From Bryoerythrophyllum caledonicum (taxonomy: Eukaryota; Streptophyta; Bryopsida; Pottiales; Pottiaceae): a DNA stretch of 64,000 bases. The stretch spans positions 4,063,773 to 4,127,772 of the forward strand of contig OZ020524.1 of assembly GCA_963971425.1 (NCBI GenBank), written 5' to 3'. Numbering within the stretch: position 1 is the first letter of the stretch; each line of letters opens with the position of its first letter. Positions 48,400 to 58,870 of this stretch are shown here, piece by piece. Below the pieces are notes generated by a model that was given only the letters and a program-made list of their open reading frames with translations, ran no database searches and was not told the DNA's origin. Made by a program: the position numbers and the translations under genes.

Positions 48400-48765
48400 T
48401 CTGGATTATCCTCTCCCTATCCTTTTCCTTTTCCTTTTCCTTACCTCCTCCTTTCTCCTCGCCTCTTCCTTTTTCCTTACTTTCCCCTAACCTTTTCCTC
48501 GTCTCTTCCTTTTTCCTTTACCTCTTCCAATCCTTTTCCTTACCTCTTCTCTCTTCCTAACCTTTTCCTCGCCTCTTCCTTTTTCTTTACTTTTTCCTAA
48601 CCTTTTCCTTGTCTCTTCCTTTTTCCTAGCCTCTCCCCCCTTTTTCTAACCTTTCCTCGTTTCTACCTTTTTCCTTTACCTCTTCCAATCCTTTTCCTCG
48701 CCTCTTCCTTTTCCCTTGCCTCTTCCTTTTCCTTTTCCTCGCCTCTTCTGTTTCCTTACTTTCAT
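48400..48765 (+). repeat. Long polypyrimidine minisatellite (CCTTTTCC / CCTCTTCC units)
   Basis: About 360 bases almost free of purines apart from single A or G at unit borders. Units of CCTTTTCCTCGCCTCTTCC and CCTTACTTTTTCCTAA types are arranged irregularly. It lies about 300-680 bp upstream of the S1-domain gene start. Long mirror-like pyrimidine tracts can form triplex DNA. Confidence 0.9.
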
Positions 48766-50841
48766 AGATTGTGTCATAATTTTTCAGCTTTTAATGAATG
48801 AAGTTTATTCTTTCCCTCGGTTTTTGTGCACAAACGATACAATCCACGAGTCAAGTGTAGCACTACTTCTCGGCCAAAGAAGTTGCTACTTGATTGGACT
48901 CTTCATTCTATTTAACCCCTACATTTCTTTGACAAGTTCGCAGATAAAACACTTCGAAATGTGCTAGTTTTAGTGCATTGAGTAAGGAAGAAACGTAAAA
49001 CTTTTATTTCCAATTTTAATCATAGGATCTCAATAAAGACTTACTAAATATCATGCTCATAGAATTTCATAAAATTTGACCGCATGGGTTGTAAGATTAT
49101 AGTGTTTGAAGTAGAAAAAAGGTATAATTTCTTCCCTGGGTTTAGTGGATCAGCAGACTTTGACTTCACTTGGTGTCCAATATTCGCACGGCTCAAGGTC
49201 TAAATTCATTTCCATCATGTTAAGGATGATACAAGTTCCTTGTACACCAATTTTTAGAGGTAAAGGTGGGGTGTAGCATATACAATAAAATTGTGCAAGT
49301 AGTCGAGGTTCAAAATAATGTCAATTCATTTTATATTTTTTTGTGAACTTAATATGTTTTAGAATTGGAATCCGAATGGTCGCCGCATAATGAGAATATG
49401 AAGTTTCACACCACATAATGCTATGGAAAAAATAAGAATTGAAAAATAAAAAGATCTCTAAGTTTAATGTGAAAAGAAGAAGTTTTTTGGTACCTTGCTC
49501 GACAATGTGTGACAATGTGTGAAAATGATTGACTTAAATTTATATGTTTTTATTCAATAAAGACAAGAGATTTTTTTGGACAATATGAAAGGAAATATTA
49601 TTATTTGCTAGCACTAAAAACATCACATTCAATAGAGTGTCCTAGCAAAAGTTTTGGAGTTGCCTGACGTGCCCGCTCTCCCCATTTGAACTTCAAAACC
49701 CTACAACTTTATCATTAAATGTTGGATTGAGGAAAATATTGGACTCACAGTAATGTCCATCTTCAAAAAAATATCAAAGAAAAATGTTATAAATTGAAAC
49801 CACACGAACTTGCCCGAACCTTCTAGAGTCCCCGGAGTGGACTCTTGGAAATTTAGGGGTTAATGTGATATTGCTATTAATTATGATCTTCCCTTCAATC
49901 ACTGGCACCAAGTCTACCAAAGTCGGTAAAAAAAATATATAGCCTAAATTTATACTCCCAAATATCCAATTGATACAAACAAGTTTAAAACAACACATAA
50001 GTCTATAATGTTTAATTGCCATATTAAAATCATATTATAGGTTTAAAATAGAAATGACATTGATTTCAAAACCAATGTAATGAATGCAAAACAAATTGAA
50101 TGATAAGCAGGTGGTCTTGTAAAATTTTGAAATAAAGGTCATCTTTTATAATTAAAATCAAACATATTGTAAAATTGTGTTCCCCTTGGCACTGCTAGTG
50201 CCATTCATTTATGGTGACCTATTATATATAATCATAATAAATATATGATCTATATTCACACAAGTTTTCATATAATTAGATATAAATGTCCTAAATCTAT
50301 TGACATAGAAGAAATACTTGGTTGAGAAGAATAATTTTTGAATCCTTTGCCAACGGACAACATTGTTTGTATATAAAAATAAAAAAACATTATTAAAATG
50401 TAATAAACTTAATCAATTTGAATGAACCGTTTACTTCTAGATATCATAATTACAATAAACTAAAAAAAAAATTATTATGAGATTTTATTTGATATTCCAT
50501 TATATGTATATATATAAAGCGAGGTGATGAAAATTTATTAAACCATATATAGAGGGGGAGAAAAAAATAGAGGGGTTTAAATAATGAATAAGGTTCAAAA
50601 CAACAATATGACATGGTTTGGTACATTCCTAAGAGTATAATATATGATATAGTACTTTTATACAAATATGATACTGATTTTGTATGATTTATATATGCGG
50701 AATGAACTATATACATCTTATATAGGAATACACATATATATTGAGTTTATTCTAAATGAATAAATTTGGATTGATACCATATTGTTTTTGTAAACCAAAT
50801 ACTATATATTACAATTTTTTTTTTTCACCATATATGTTATA
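48766..50841. other. AT-rich intergenic DNA, no gene seen
   Basis: Strongly AT-rich, with many short A/T runs. Frames found here are composed of Ile, Asn, Tyr, Lys and Phe as expected by chance from the composition. No domain or splice-consistent exon recognised. Confidence 0.45.
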
Positions 50842-50940
50842 ATACAATTTTTTTCTCTTATTTAGCATACATATATAAATGTTGATTTAAGAAATATTGC
50901 ATACAGTCTTCATAGAGTTTTTATGATATGAGTCAAAGAC
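50842..50940 (+). repeat. Direct repeat, left copy (about 99 bp)
   Basis: Nearly identical to 51452-51548 (both contain AAATGTTGATTTAAGAAATA and GATATGAGTCAAAGAC). The two copies bracket a roughly 510-bp segment of different composition. Confidence 0.9.
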
Positions 50941-51012
50941 TAGTATCGGTACATGTTCCGACCAGGGAAGGTTTTTTATTAGTGCTCCTTAGAATAAAAT
51001 TTGTTTGACGTA

Positions 51013-51264
51013 TTATATATTAGATTGCAATTTGCATCCCTCGGAACGTCGTGCGTTAATCCGCAAAATGTCGTCATTCCGTGCGGCAAGGATGGCACGA
51101 CCGCTAAAGTACTCGCGCGCAATTGCTTCGACATCCACAATTCCTTCATAGACGACATTGATCAAGCCGTTCAAGGTGTGATTGCCGACAATCATCGCTT
51201 GTAGACACCTAATCATGTCATCTTTCACCTTCTCCACCTGTCCTCCCCCAGGACCAGGAGCCAC
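51013..51264 (-). mobile_element. Helitron/PIF1-like helicase fragment
   Basis: The minus-strand frame holds LINVVYEGI, then EYFSGRAILAARNDDILRIN, which matches the Helitron helicase block (VYPxL, RAILAPRNxxVDxIN) before motif V. It is GC-richer than its AT-rich surroundings and no other helicase part follows. This is a short dead fragment, apparently from a copy different from the one at 5976. Confidence 0.7.
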
Positions 51265-51335
51265 TCTGGAAATGTACGTTTGCCAAAATCCACGCGGCGT
51301 TCACCAACAACAATGTGCATGTTCCGGCCAAGTCT

Positions 51336-51412
51336 TAGGTCTAGGGTTTAAGGTTTAGAGTTAGGGTTTTAGAACTAGGTTTATGTTTTAGGTTTAGGAT
51401 TTAGGTTTAGGG
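51336..51412 (+). repeat. Degenerate interstitial telomere-like repeat (TTTAGGG type)
   Basis: About ten imperfect units: CTAGGGTTTAAGG, TTAGGGTTTTAG, GTTTAGG, ATTTAGG, TTTAGGG. The unit is the plant telomere repeat. Confidence 0.75.
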
Positions 51413-51451
51413 AGCGGCGGACATATAGACTGACACCTATTATATAGGTAG

Positions 51452-51548
51452 ATACAATTTTTTTCTCTTGTATAGCATATATATAAATGTTGATTTAAGA
51501 AATATTGCATACAGTCTTCATAGTGTTTTCATGATATGAGTCAAAGAC
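51452..51548 (+). repeat. Direct repeat, right copy
   Basis: Second copy of 50842-50940. Together they flank the helicase fragment and the telomere-like tract. Confidence 0.9.
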
Positions 51549-52158
51549 GGATTCAGTGGATATTGTTTTTATATATATGATATGGACTACTTTGTAATGA
51601 AAGTATATACTATCTTTATAGAATCTACAAAAGAATTTACTTCATGTTGTTTTTATAATGAGCCAATGGCTAGATATTTCATGATGAAATTGGTGCAGGC
51701 ACGAACAAACTATAATAATTTTTGTAATGTGGGGTCGCAAAGTAATGTGCCTGTTGTATAAATGATATTCTGTATAATCTATTACTTTTGTAGATTCTCC
51801 CAAACCACGTAAGCCCTAACCTTTTGAGACCAAGTGACCCGATTCTGGTCACCTTCGAAATTCCTAGGATGTAGACAACAATAAGATTATGGCATCAAAA
51901 TAAACCTGCCGGATACATCTCGGAAATTCTGGAGATGACAAGAATTGGGTTCCTCCGCCGTTTTGCCCATGACTATTTGCATTCTATTGATCTATAACAC
52001 TCATCTTAGGGAACACATCAGAAAATCTCCCAAACAATTCTTCTTGGGTAAAAACTTGCCACGCTCAAAAGTTTGCCACTAACAAAAGCGCCCCACATTG
52101 AAAAACCTAATGAAAACCATTTAGTATCCTTGACATTTGAATTCACCTAAATTGTGCA

Positions 52159-52239
52159 ATTGTTGTGCTCTTAGTAAATGACTTATAAATGCTGTAAGTT
52201 TTCACTTTTGATATAAATTTTTACTAAGAGCACAACAAT
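52159..52239. repeat. Perfect 20-bp inverted repeat with 41-nt loop
   Basis: ATTGTTGTGCTCTTAGTAAA (52159-52178) is the exact reverse complement of 52220-52239. It could be a small foldback element or, if transcribed, a stem-loop precursor. Right after it, TCTATACTACT resembles Helitron 5' ends, but that is weak. Confidence 0.8.
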
Positions 52240-52369
52240 CTATACTACTCAATGAGGGGGATCATAGTGGACATGGTCGGTAAAACTATTCATAATTTAC
52301 AAGTCATTTTCTGCCCATGACACTAAACATCAAAATCTGTATAGTTACAGTGGACAAATTCCTATTAAA

Positions 52370-52720
52370 TATGGAAGAGCTTGGTGGTCTCTAAACTCAA
52401 GTCAAAATTTGTTCTTACCATCTCCCAAAAAGAGGAAATAGTGACCATTTCTCTACACCGCCTTTTTCTCCTAAAAAGATTGAAGGGATTGCCATAAGAA
52501 TGGGCACGTCAAGACATTGTAAGATGAACTAATTATAGAAATTCAAAACTAATTTAAACACTAAAGACAAGAATAGAGATCAAAACTCTTGGTATCTTTG
52601 CCAACCTTTACAAATAACTCTATTATCTGTACAAGAACAGAAATGAAGAATACTAAAACTCTTTGGTATCTTTACCTGACTTTACAAATAACTCTATTAT
52701 CTCTACAAGACAAAACTGAA
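52370..52720 (+). repeat. Repeat family C, copy with duplicated end
   Basis: It starts GAAGAGCTTGGTGGTCTCTA and continues with ACCGCCTTTTTCTC, then CAAAACTCTTGGTATCTTTG and TTTACAAATAACTCTATTAT. The end unit is repeated in tandem near 52645-52713. Confidence 0.7.
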
Positions 52721-52914
52721 GAATATTAAATCCTCAAAGTATTTACATCATGTTCAAGCTGGACCGTGCAAAAAAGAAGCATGACATGTATGACTTTCTG
52801 CAAAAAAAAAAACTGATTATTTGCAAAAAAAAATTGAAACATCTGCAAAATATGCAAAAATCAAGTACAAAACGCTTGCCAGACAGAAAAGTAGAGTCCT
52901 TCAATTCAATGGAA

Positions 52915-53088
52915 GAGCTCACGTTAGAAGTAGTTTAAGCCGCCTTTAAGAGAGGTTATATCATAACATGAATCTTAGCTACCTTTGAGAAATTTAGAGG
53001 TGATTATAATGAATAAGAAGGAGAAGAGAGCTCAAAACTCTTGGTATCTTCGACACACTTTACAAAGAGAGCTCTATTACCTGATGCG
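52915..53088 (+). repeat. Repeat family C, copy upstream of the orphan gene
   Basis: GAAGTAGTTTAAGCCGCCTT, ATGAATCTTAGC, AGAGGTGATTATAATGAATA, AAAACTCTTGGTATCTTCG and CACTTTACAAA. The ATG of the following gene lies a few bases beyond its right end, so this copy may be in its 5' UTR, upstream intron or promoter. Confidence 0.7.
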
Positions 53089-53091
53089 GGC

Positions 53092-54573
53092 ATGGAGAGG
53101 TACTTGCTAATCCTGGTGATTCCAGCGCTCATCATCGCCATGGGAGGCCTCCTCTTGATAGTGTTCATGAGGAGGAGAGGCGCTCCAGTCTCACAGAGCT
53201 CCGCCGCCACCCAGTCAGACGAGGAGGCGGTCCACGTCTGTGTCATCGACCACGAGATCCAAGGAAAAATAGTGGACGAGGCCATGGCAAAAGTGAAGAC
53301 ATTTCTCTCGGAAGAGTTTCAGAGAAAGCAAGAGGAATTTTACAAGACACGAAGACGAGCTGAGATGGAGTTTGAGTGCAACATGCGAGGAACCACACCC
53401 CTAACTGACAGCTCCTTCGCCTCACTCTGGGTGCAAAAACCAGGTGAGATACCTTCTCTTGAACTAGAGGCGAATCAAGAGATGGTGGAGGTGGAGCCAT
53501 GCAGGATCAAAGACGTGTCCTCGAACCTGTGTCGGTCCATAATGACATACGCCATGCATTACAAGGCAGGAAGCAGCAATGAAGAGATGGTTTGTGATAG
53601 TTTGCCCACCACGAGCCATGTTGCGGCGCCGCAGCTGTTGAAGGGCGGTGCTGCTGCTGCTTCCAGTGGCCGCAAGGAACCGTTCGTGTGGCGCCTGGAC
53701 ATCGACGACAACGTCGCCGACCCGTCGCCTCCCAACACGCCTGTGCGTCATCCGAAGCATCTCTGTCGCGGTGTGCAGTTCGAGGTCGCGGAGCATCCGC
53801 GTGCCATGAACATCATTCAGCTGGACCCGGCCCAGGGGTACGGCTGGCGAGGGCCGAATTGGAAGACCACCTTCGGAAAACACCACATCTTCGAAGAAGA
53901 AGGACATGAAGGTCAGAAACACACAACTGGTGTCAACCAATTCACATGCAGTAGAGTCATTTGTAACGTCACCCAAGTGAGAAGTAGTTTTAGCCGCCTT
54001 TGGGAAGGAAAGAGAGGTCATGTTGTCCCATAGCCGCCCTTTTTCTATCTCCCCTTTGAGCTGCTTAGAGCTGTTTAGCCCTGATTGAAATGAGAAAAGT
54101 CAGAAGTAATGGTATATTGGACTCACTTTACAAATGACTTCATACAAACATGGTAAATGAGTGCACCGGCAGGTCCAAGTGAGTACCGGAAGAGGAAGAA
54201 GAACTTGGCGTCTGAAAAGAGCAAGGCGAATTACTACAAGTCACTGGAAGCGGACGCCAGGAGGAAGTGGAAGGGCGTGAAGGAGAGGTACAGGCGAGCA
54301 AAGGAAGTGGCGCTGCTCAAAGCTGCCATTCATGAGGACATTCACAGGTCGGCAGAGTGGAGGAAGCAGCTCCAAGAGAAAGCGGAGCTGGCGAGGGACC
54401 AGTCCAGCAGCAGCCCCGACACTGAGGAGCGCGAAGTCGAGAAGCGCAGTGGAAAGGTGAAGTCCATGTTGGCTACCTCGTCCTCGTCCAATGATAGCGA
54501 CGACTCCATGCTCGCCAGGTTCAAAGATGTGCCCAAATGCAAGGGAAAGCGCCGACAGTGCTGCAAACCATGA
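53092..54573 (+). CDS. Unrecognised N-terminally membrane-anchored protein, 2 exons
   Basis: I do not recognise the family. Exons 53092-53911 and 54173-54573 join in phase (G|GT) to 406 residues. Residues 3-25 (YLLILVIPALIIAMGGLLLI) form one membrane helix followed by RRR, so the anchor probably leaves the rest in the cytosol. A charged helix (about 68-100, EFQRKQEEFYKTRRRAEMEF) and a second basic helical region encoded mostly by exon 2 (EYRKRKKNLASEKSKANYYK to KVKSML) suggest coiled coils. The tail is Ser/Asp-rich and ends GKRRQCCKP. The coding parts are GC-rich against AT-rich flanks. The intron is almost entirely a family C repeat. An upstream exon near 52750-52916 is conceivable but looks A-rich and non-coding. 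A lineage-specific gene is likely; no function is proposed. Confidence 0.65.
53980..54150 (+). repeat. Repeat family C, copy filling the orphan gene's intron
   Basis: GAAGTAGTTTTAGCCGCCTT, GAGAGGTCATGTT, TTGAGCTGCTTAGAGCTGTT, AGCCCTGATTGAAATGAGAA and ACTCACTTTACAAATGACTT, between donor 53912 and acceptor 54172. Confidence 0.75.
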
Positions 54574-55007
54574 AAAACTATTTGTCAGGGTTATGTCAAC
54601 TCCTCGTTGACTACAGAAAGTAGAGCAAATGTAAGTCTTAGAAGCAATAAGGTGAAGGTCAAGGCTATGCTTACCAGGTCTGTCCGGGAATTCAACCTTC
54701 ATGGTGCGCCAGGAATGTGTAAATATGACTCAAGTGGGTATGTCGCAAAACTACTCGTATTTATTGCATACCAAGCACTCCAGGTGTAACATTAGCATGC
54801 TCCATGTTATACATAGGCAGTACATGATGTGAGGTGACTGACCTTATACAACGTGATTTTTTAAAGAAAAAATACTAGAATATGTACCTCAACTTGCCTA
54901 ACCCTCCTGGTAACAATTAAACCCCTCATCTCAGTATCAGAATATACATACGGAGACTAGAACTTCCTTCTCAGTGTCTCAAATATCTTGAGGATGCAAA
55001 CAAAGAG
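54574..55007. other. Shared 3' region between two convergent genes
   Basis: 3' UTRs of the orphan membrane-anchored gene (plus) and of phosphofructokinase (minus). No other gene seen. Confidence 0.6.
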
Positions 55008-58000
55008 TCATGGAGCGGTGTGATCCACGTCTGTAGTAGGCTCCCCAGGAACAGGAGAAGTTACCAGTGAGAACGCCTGCGTCTCACCAGACAAGGGAAC
55101 ACCTTGTCTGTCGCCTGTCGGAACCACTTCCTTGTCGTGACCATTCAAGCCCTGGCAAAGATTCAGATTGATTAAAGTGTATTAAACCAAAACGTTGATT
55201 GAAATAGACTGTATGATATCAGAGGACTTACCAATTTAGAGGAGCCGTTAGGAGATGCCTTTGCTTCCTCTAGTCTGTCTGTATTTTCCTTGCGTTGCTT
55301 GGAGATGACTCTGTCGTATCTTGAGAAGTTCGGTTGGTTCGTTGACGACATGAGCCGTGCCCACATCCGATCAGCAACGTTCACATTTCGAGGTCTTGCA
55401 ACCACTCTCTGAGAAGAGATCATGCAAGTGTTAGGATCAGAACCAACTCCAAAAGAGAATCTGCTGTGGCTTGGAAACATTCTTGCGCCTAGTGCCATAT
55501 GACGCATCTCGAAAAGAAAAAGAAGTGACTCATTTTTTTGGTGCGGAAAGAGCTTACTTTAATGGGGATATAGCAATGTCTGTTGTTGACAGGCCCAACA
55601 ATGAAGCCGCAGTAACCAGCCATAGCCCCATGAATGGCGCTATGAGCGAGCAAAGTGCAATAGACGTTGTCGGATGCGTTGCTAGGAATAGCTCGGATCA
55701 TGTATGTTGGATCTAAACCATCGGTCATTCCACTTTCATGTTAAAACCATGAGAATCACAACAAGGTTTACTCGTTATTAATGCCGTTAAAAAAGAGTAG
55801 TTGAGAAAAAGTTCCAGAAGAGAATGCTTTGGTCGTCAAAGCTTACCTATATACTTCAAGTTGAGCGACTCCGTAAACTCTTTCTGAAACGATTCCTGAA
55901 AATTAAACAAGAGGTTCAAGAATTCTTGGTGTAAAAGCTTTAAAAAGACACATGATTGAAATGAACCTTCAAAACTAGTTACCTTCAGAGTGGAACAAAG
56001 CCAGAGACCGACATCAAGGAGCAACTTATTTCCGGAGGCGTCCGTGTTTTTGTTGAGGTCAATGGCGGACTCAGCCATTATCTCTTGACCTGCACCTTCG
56101 GCCACAACAATAACAATGTGTCCATTCTCCCGGAGCCTCTGGCGCACATACTCTACCAGCCCGCCGGTTCCGTGCATGTAAAATGGCACTTCAGGAATCA
56201 AACACAGGTCCTGAATCCATCCAACGTCACAGCTCAATCGATTCTCACTCTACCAAAAAGTAAGTAGAAGGGTCGAATGATAGAATCACTTACAACATCA
56301 CGACTCGCCAAAGTTGCATGCATTGCGATGTATCCTGCACCAGAAAAACATTCAGTGGAAGGTCCTAAACAAATGTTCCTTAACACGAAACTCTAAAACC
56401 TGGTCACAATGCTCACCACTATAGCGACCCATCAGCTTGACCAATCCAATGCCATTTTGAACACTCTGAGCCTCTACATGAGCTGCATTGATTGCACGCT
56501 GAGCCTCTTCCACAGCTGTGTCGAATCCGAACGACTTGTCTATGATCTGCCATTTCCATAACCACCAATCCAATTATAGCCTAATACTCCAATTAGCAAA
56601 CAAAACACGAACATGTACATCAAGAGAGGGCGCCTTACATCAATATCATTGTCAATTGTTTTGGGAATGCCTGCAACAGCCACCTTCAAACCCCTCTTCC
56701 TGCACTCCTGTGAACAAAATGCGCTAGTTGTTACGGAATCCAGAACACTGTTAATATAATAGCCAGTGCAAGTAGATCTCAATATACCTCATATATCACG
56801 TTAGCTCCCTTCTGAGTGCCGTCACCGCCAATAATATAAACCTTCGCAGGTGCAGTCGACAGAAATATCAGAATATGTACAACATAATTGACAAGATGAT
56901 GAAACAGATTATGACGAGTCTGCAGATGATTTCAGAAACTACACGGTTTGTTCACGTTCTTACCTCAAACCATGGAGTAGTGACTTCAAAACTGAAGAGC
57001 ACACATGAGCCATTGGACGAAAACGAGGAGAGTTCTCTTCATTTCTCTTAAATATATACAAGGAGATGATGCTACTAACCTGGTTGATGCCACGGTCCTG
57101 AATAGAATCCACGATTTTGATGGTATCATGGCCGCCACGAGAGGTCTGCAGCACAGTGCCTCCGCGTTTATGGATGTCGTTCACCATTTTGGGAGTCAAA
57201 TCAATGGTGTTCCTTGAGTAGAAGCCCCTGTATCCCCCCTGGTAAGCAAAAAAAACAACAATCAGTACCTAAACTACTTACACTGCTTCCAATAACCTAG
57301 ACTACGGCACTTACGTCGATTCCAAAGATCTGGCGCACTCCGTATTGGAACCAGAGACCGCAAACAATCTCACGGATCACGGTGTTGAGACCGGGACAAA
57401 GGCCTCCGCATGTCACAATGCACGCTCGCACCTCATCTCCTTTGAAGAAAACCTGTCGGGAAAAAACTAGTCAGAAAATGATGTGATTCATGAGCGGTTA
57501 AATGGAGTTGGTGGAGTGAAAGAGGTTGGACCTTCTCGCGTGGCCCGGCACGTCTGAAGTGGACGCCAAGTCCGACATCGTTGATATTAGTCACCACCTG
57601 CCGATAATGATCAAATGACATGTTTAGAACTGAGTAAAGATATGAGGTTGTAGCAGCTGCTATGAAGCATGTCTTTTCTGGCCTTTGCTTGGAAAAAGTT
57701 TAACATTACGTCCAGTAATGTGCAAGCAGGCCTGGGTGTGGAAAATGCGCAATCTAGCAAGTAAATATATACTGATTTCGTAACACTTACGTCCTTCGCA
57801 ACGACATCATCGTGATCAACGAAGTATTGCCTGCATCATCCATAGCAAAATCTACCATCTCAGCGAGGAATCTTCGAAAGAAACGAACAAACGCACTGAC
57901 GATCCTCAGAAAACAACCCTAGATTACCTCACAGCTGAGTAGGCAGGGTTGTGCTTCAACGGATTCGAGAAGGTCTGCCATCAAAAACCCAAAAGCAATC

Positions 58001-58396
58001 AACGATCCGGCAAAAAAAACCCCAAAAAACTCCCAAGGTGACAACTCTCTTGGGAGAATTGCGCTTCCAATACGAAACCTCCAAGTGATCGCTCACCGGC
58101 AGATCGGGCAGCCAATCGGTCAAGTGGGGGACGTCTTCGAGCACGGCCCCGCCGCTCCCCGTGGAGATCTTCTTCTCGTCGAACATGGCCACGACGCGGG
58201 CCACCCCACTACTACCACCTCGCAAGACACTCTCGTCGCCCCTGAAGAACAGCGCCCCAGTAGTCCGCAAAGAGCCAATGCCGCAGCGCAGCGAGGAGCG
58301 ACCGACTCCCCTGACACTAGTAACCGTCCCCCTCCTCCCCCTGCTGCCAGTGGAGTGCAAATCCGGCGACACCAGTGCGGCCCGCAAGCATGCCAT
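55008..58396 (-). CDS. PFK: ATP-dependent 6-phosphofructokinase, plant type, 15 exons
   Basis: Phosphorylates fructose 6-phosphate to the 1,6-bisphosphate in glycolysis. Minus-strand exons: 58396-58097, 57974-57928, 57830-57791, 57597-57532, 57452-57315, 57238-57080, 56841-56788, 56707-56639, 56546-56417, 56334-56294, 56210-55983, 55895-55847, 55712-55558, 55408-55232, 55151-55008; phases join to 598 residues (plant PFKs are about 440-540, the excess being at both ends). Landmarks: CGGLCPGLN (about 165), the ATP-site GGDGTQKGA (255-263; Gly after GGD marks ATP use rather than pyrophosphate), the catalytic PKTIDNDID (283-291), MGRYSGYIAMHA (330), LIPEVPFY and [12 protein letters not shown]. 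The first 70 residues are Ser/Arg/Gly-rich with almost no acidic residues early, so a plastid transit peptide is plausible. The ATG at 58396 is the first in frame. The C-terminal 50 residues are variable tail. Confidence 0.93.
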
Positions 58397-58735
58397 GTCG
58401 CGAGGAAAAGGCGAGACTCCGAGCGCGGTGAGCGGCAGTGTGTGTGAGCTCGGTAATACGGCGATGATGGGCGATTGTGATGCTGTCAAGGCCGTTGGTA
58501 ATGGGGAGGCGTGGGAGCGACGGCGTCGCGCATCGCGAGTAGCGCCATGTCCTTCCTCAAGGACTTGATGTCGGCGTCGAAGCTTCGGCTGAGAATCCGT
58601 CGCGGGTTCCGCGTAACGACAACAAAAAGCTCAAGCTCCCAAAAAATAGAAGCTCGGGATATTTCTCACAAAATAGAATATGCTTCAAGCTCCGGTTCTC
58701 CGCCATTTTGAGAATTGATGTTTTTGAAAATAATT
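58397..58735 (-). promoter_or_regulatory. Upstream region of the phosphofructokinase gene
   Basis: A GC-rich 5' flank that should contain the 5' UTR and promoter. Frames extend upstream of the ATG only through non-ATG codons. Confidence 0.35.
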
Positions 58736-58739
58736 TCCG

Positions 58740-58870
58740 GATTTTTTTTAATTTAAAAATTAATTAAATATGGTATTTTTTATTTTTTTATTTTTTGTTT
58801 TTTTTTTGTTTTTTTGGATTTTTTTGGATTTTTTATTTTTATTTTTATTTTTATTTTTTGTTGTTTTTGC
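58740..58870 (+). repeat. T-rich low-complexity tract (TTTTTA/TTTTTG)
   Basis: About 130 bases of almost pure T with periodic A or G, including ATTTTT repeats near 58832-58860. Confidence 0.9.

Noticed and set aside
52239-52260. Helitron 5' end (TCTATACTACT)
   Set aside because: The motif alone is too short, and no matching 3' hairpin with CTRR was found downstream.
53464-54021. 185-codon minus-strand frame
   Set aside because: Antisense of the GC-rich first exon of the orphan gene; no domain.
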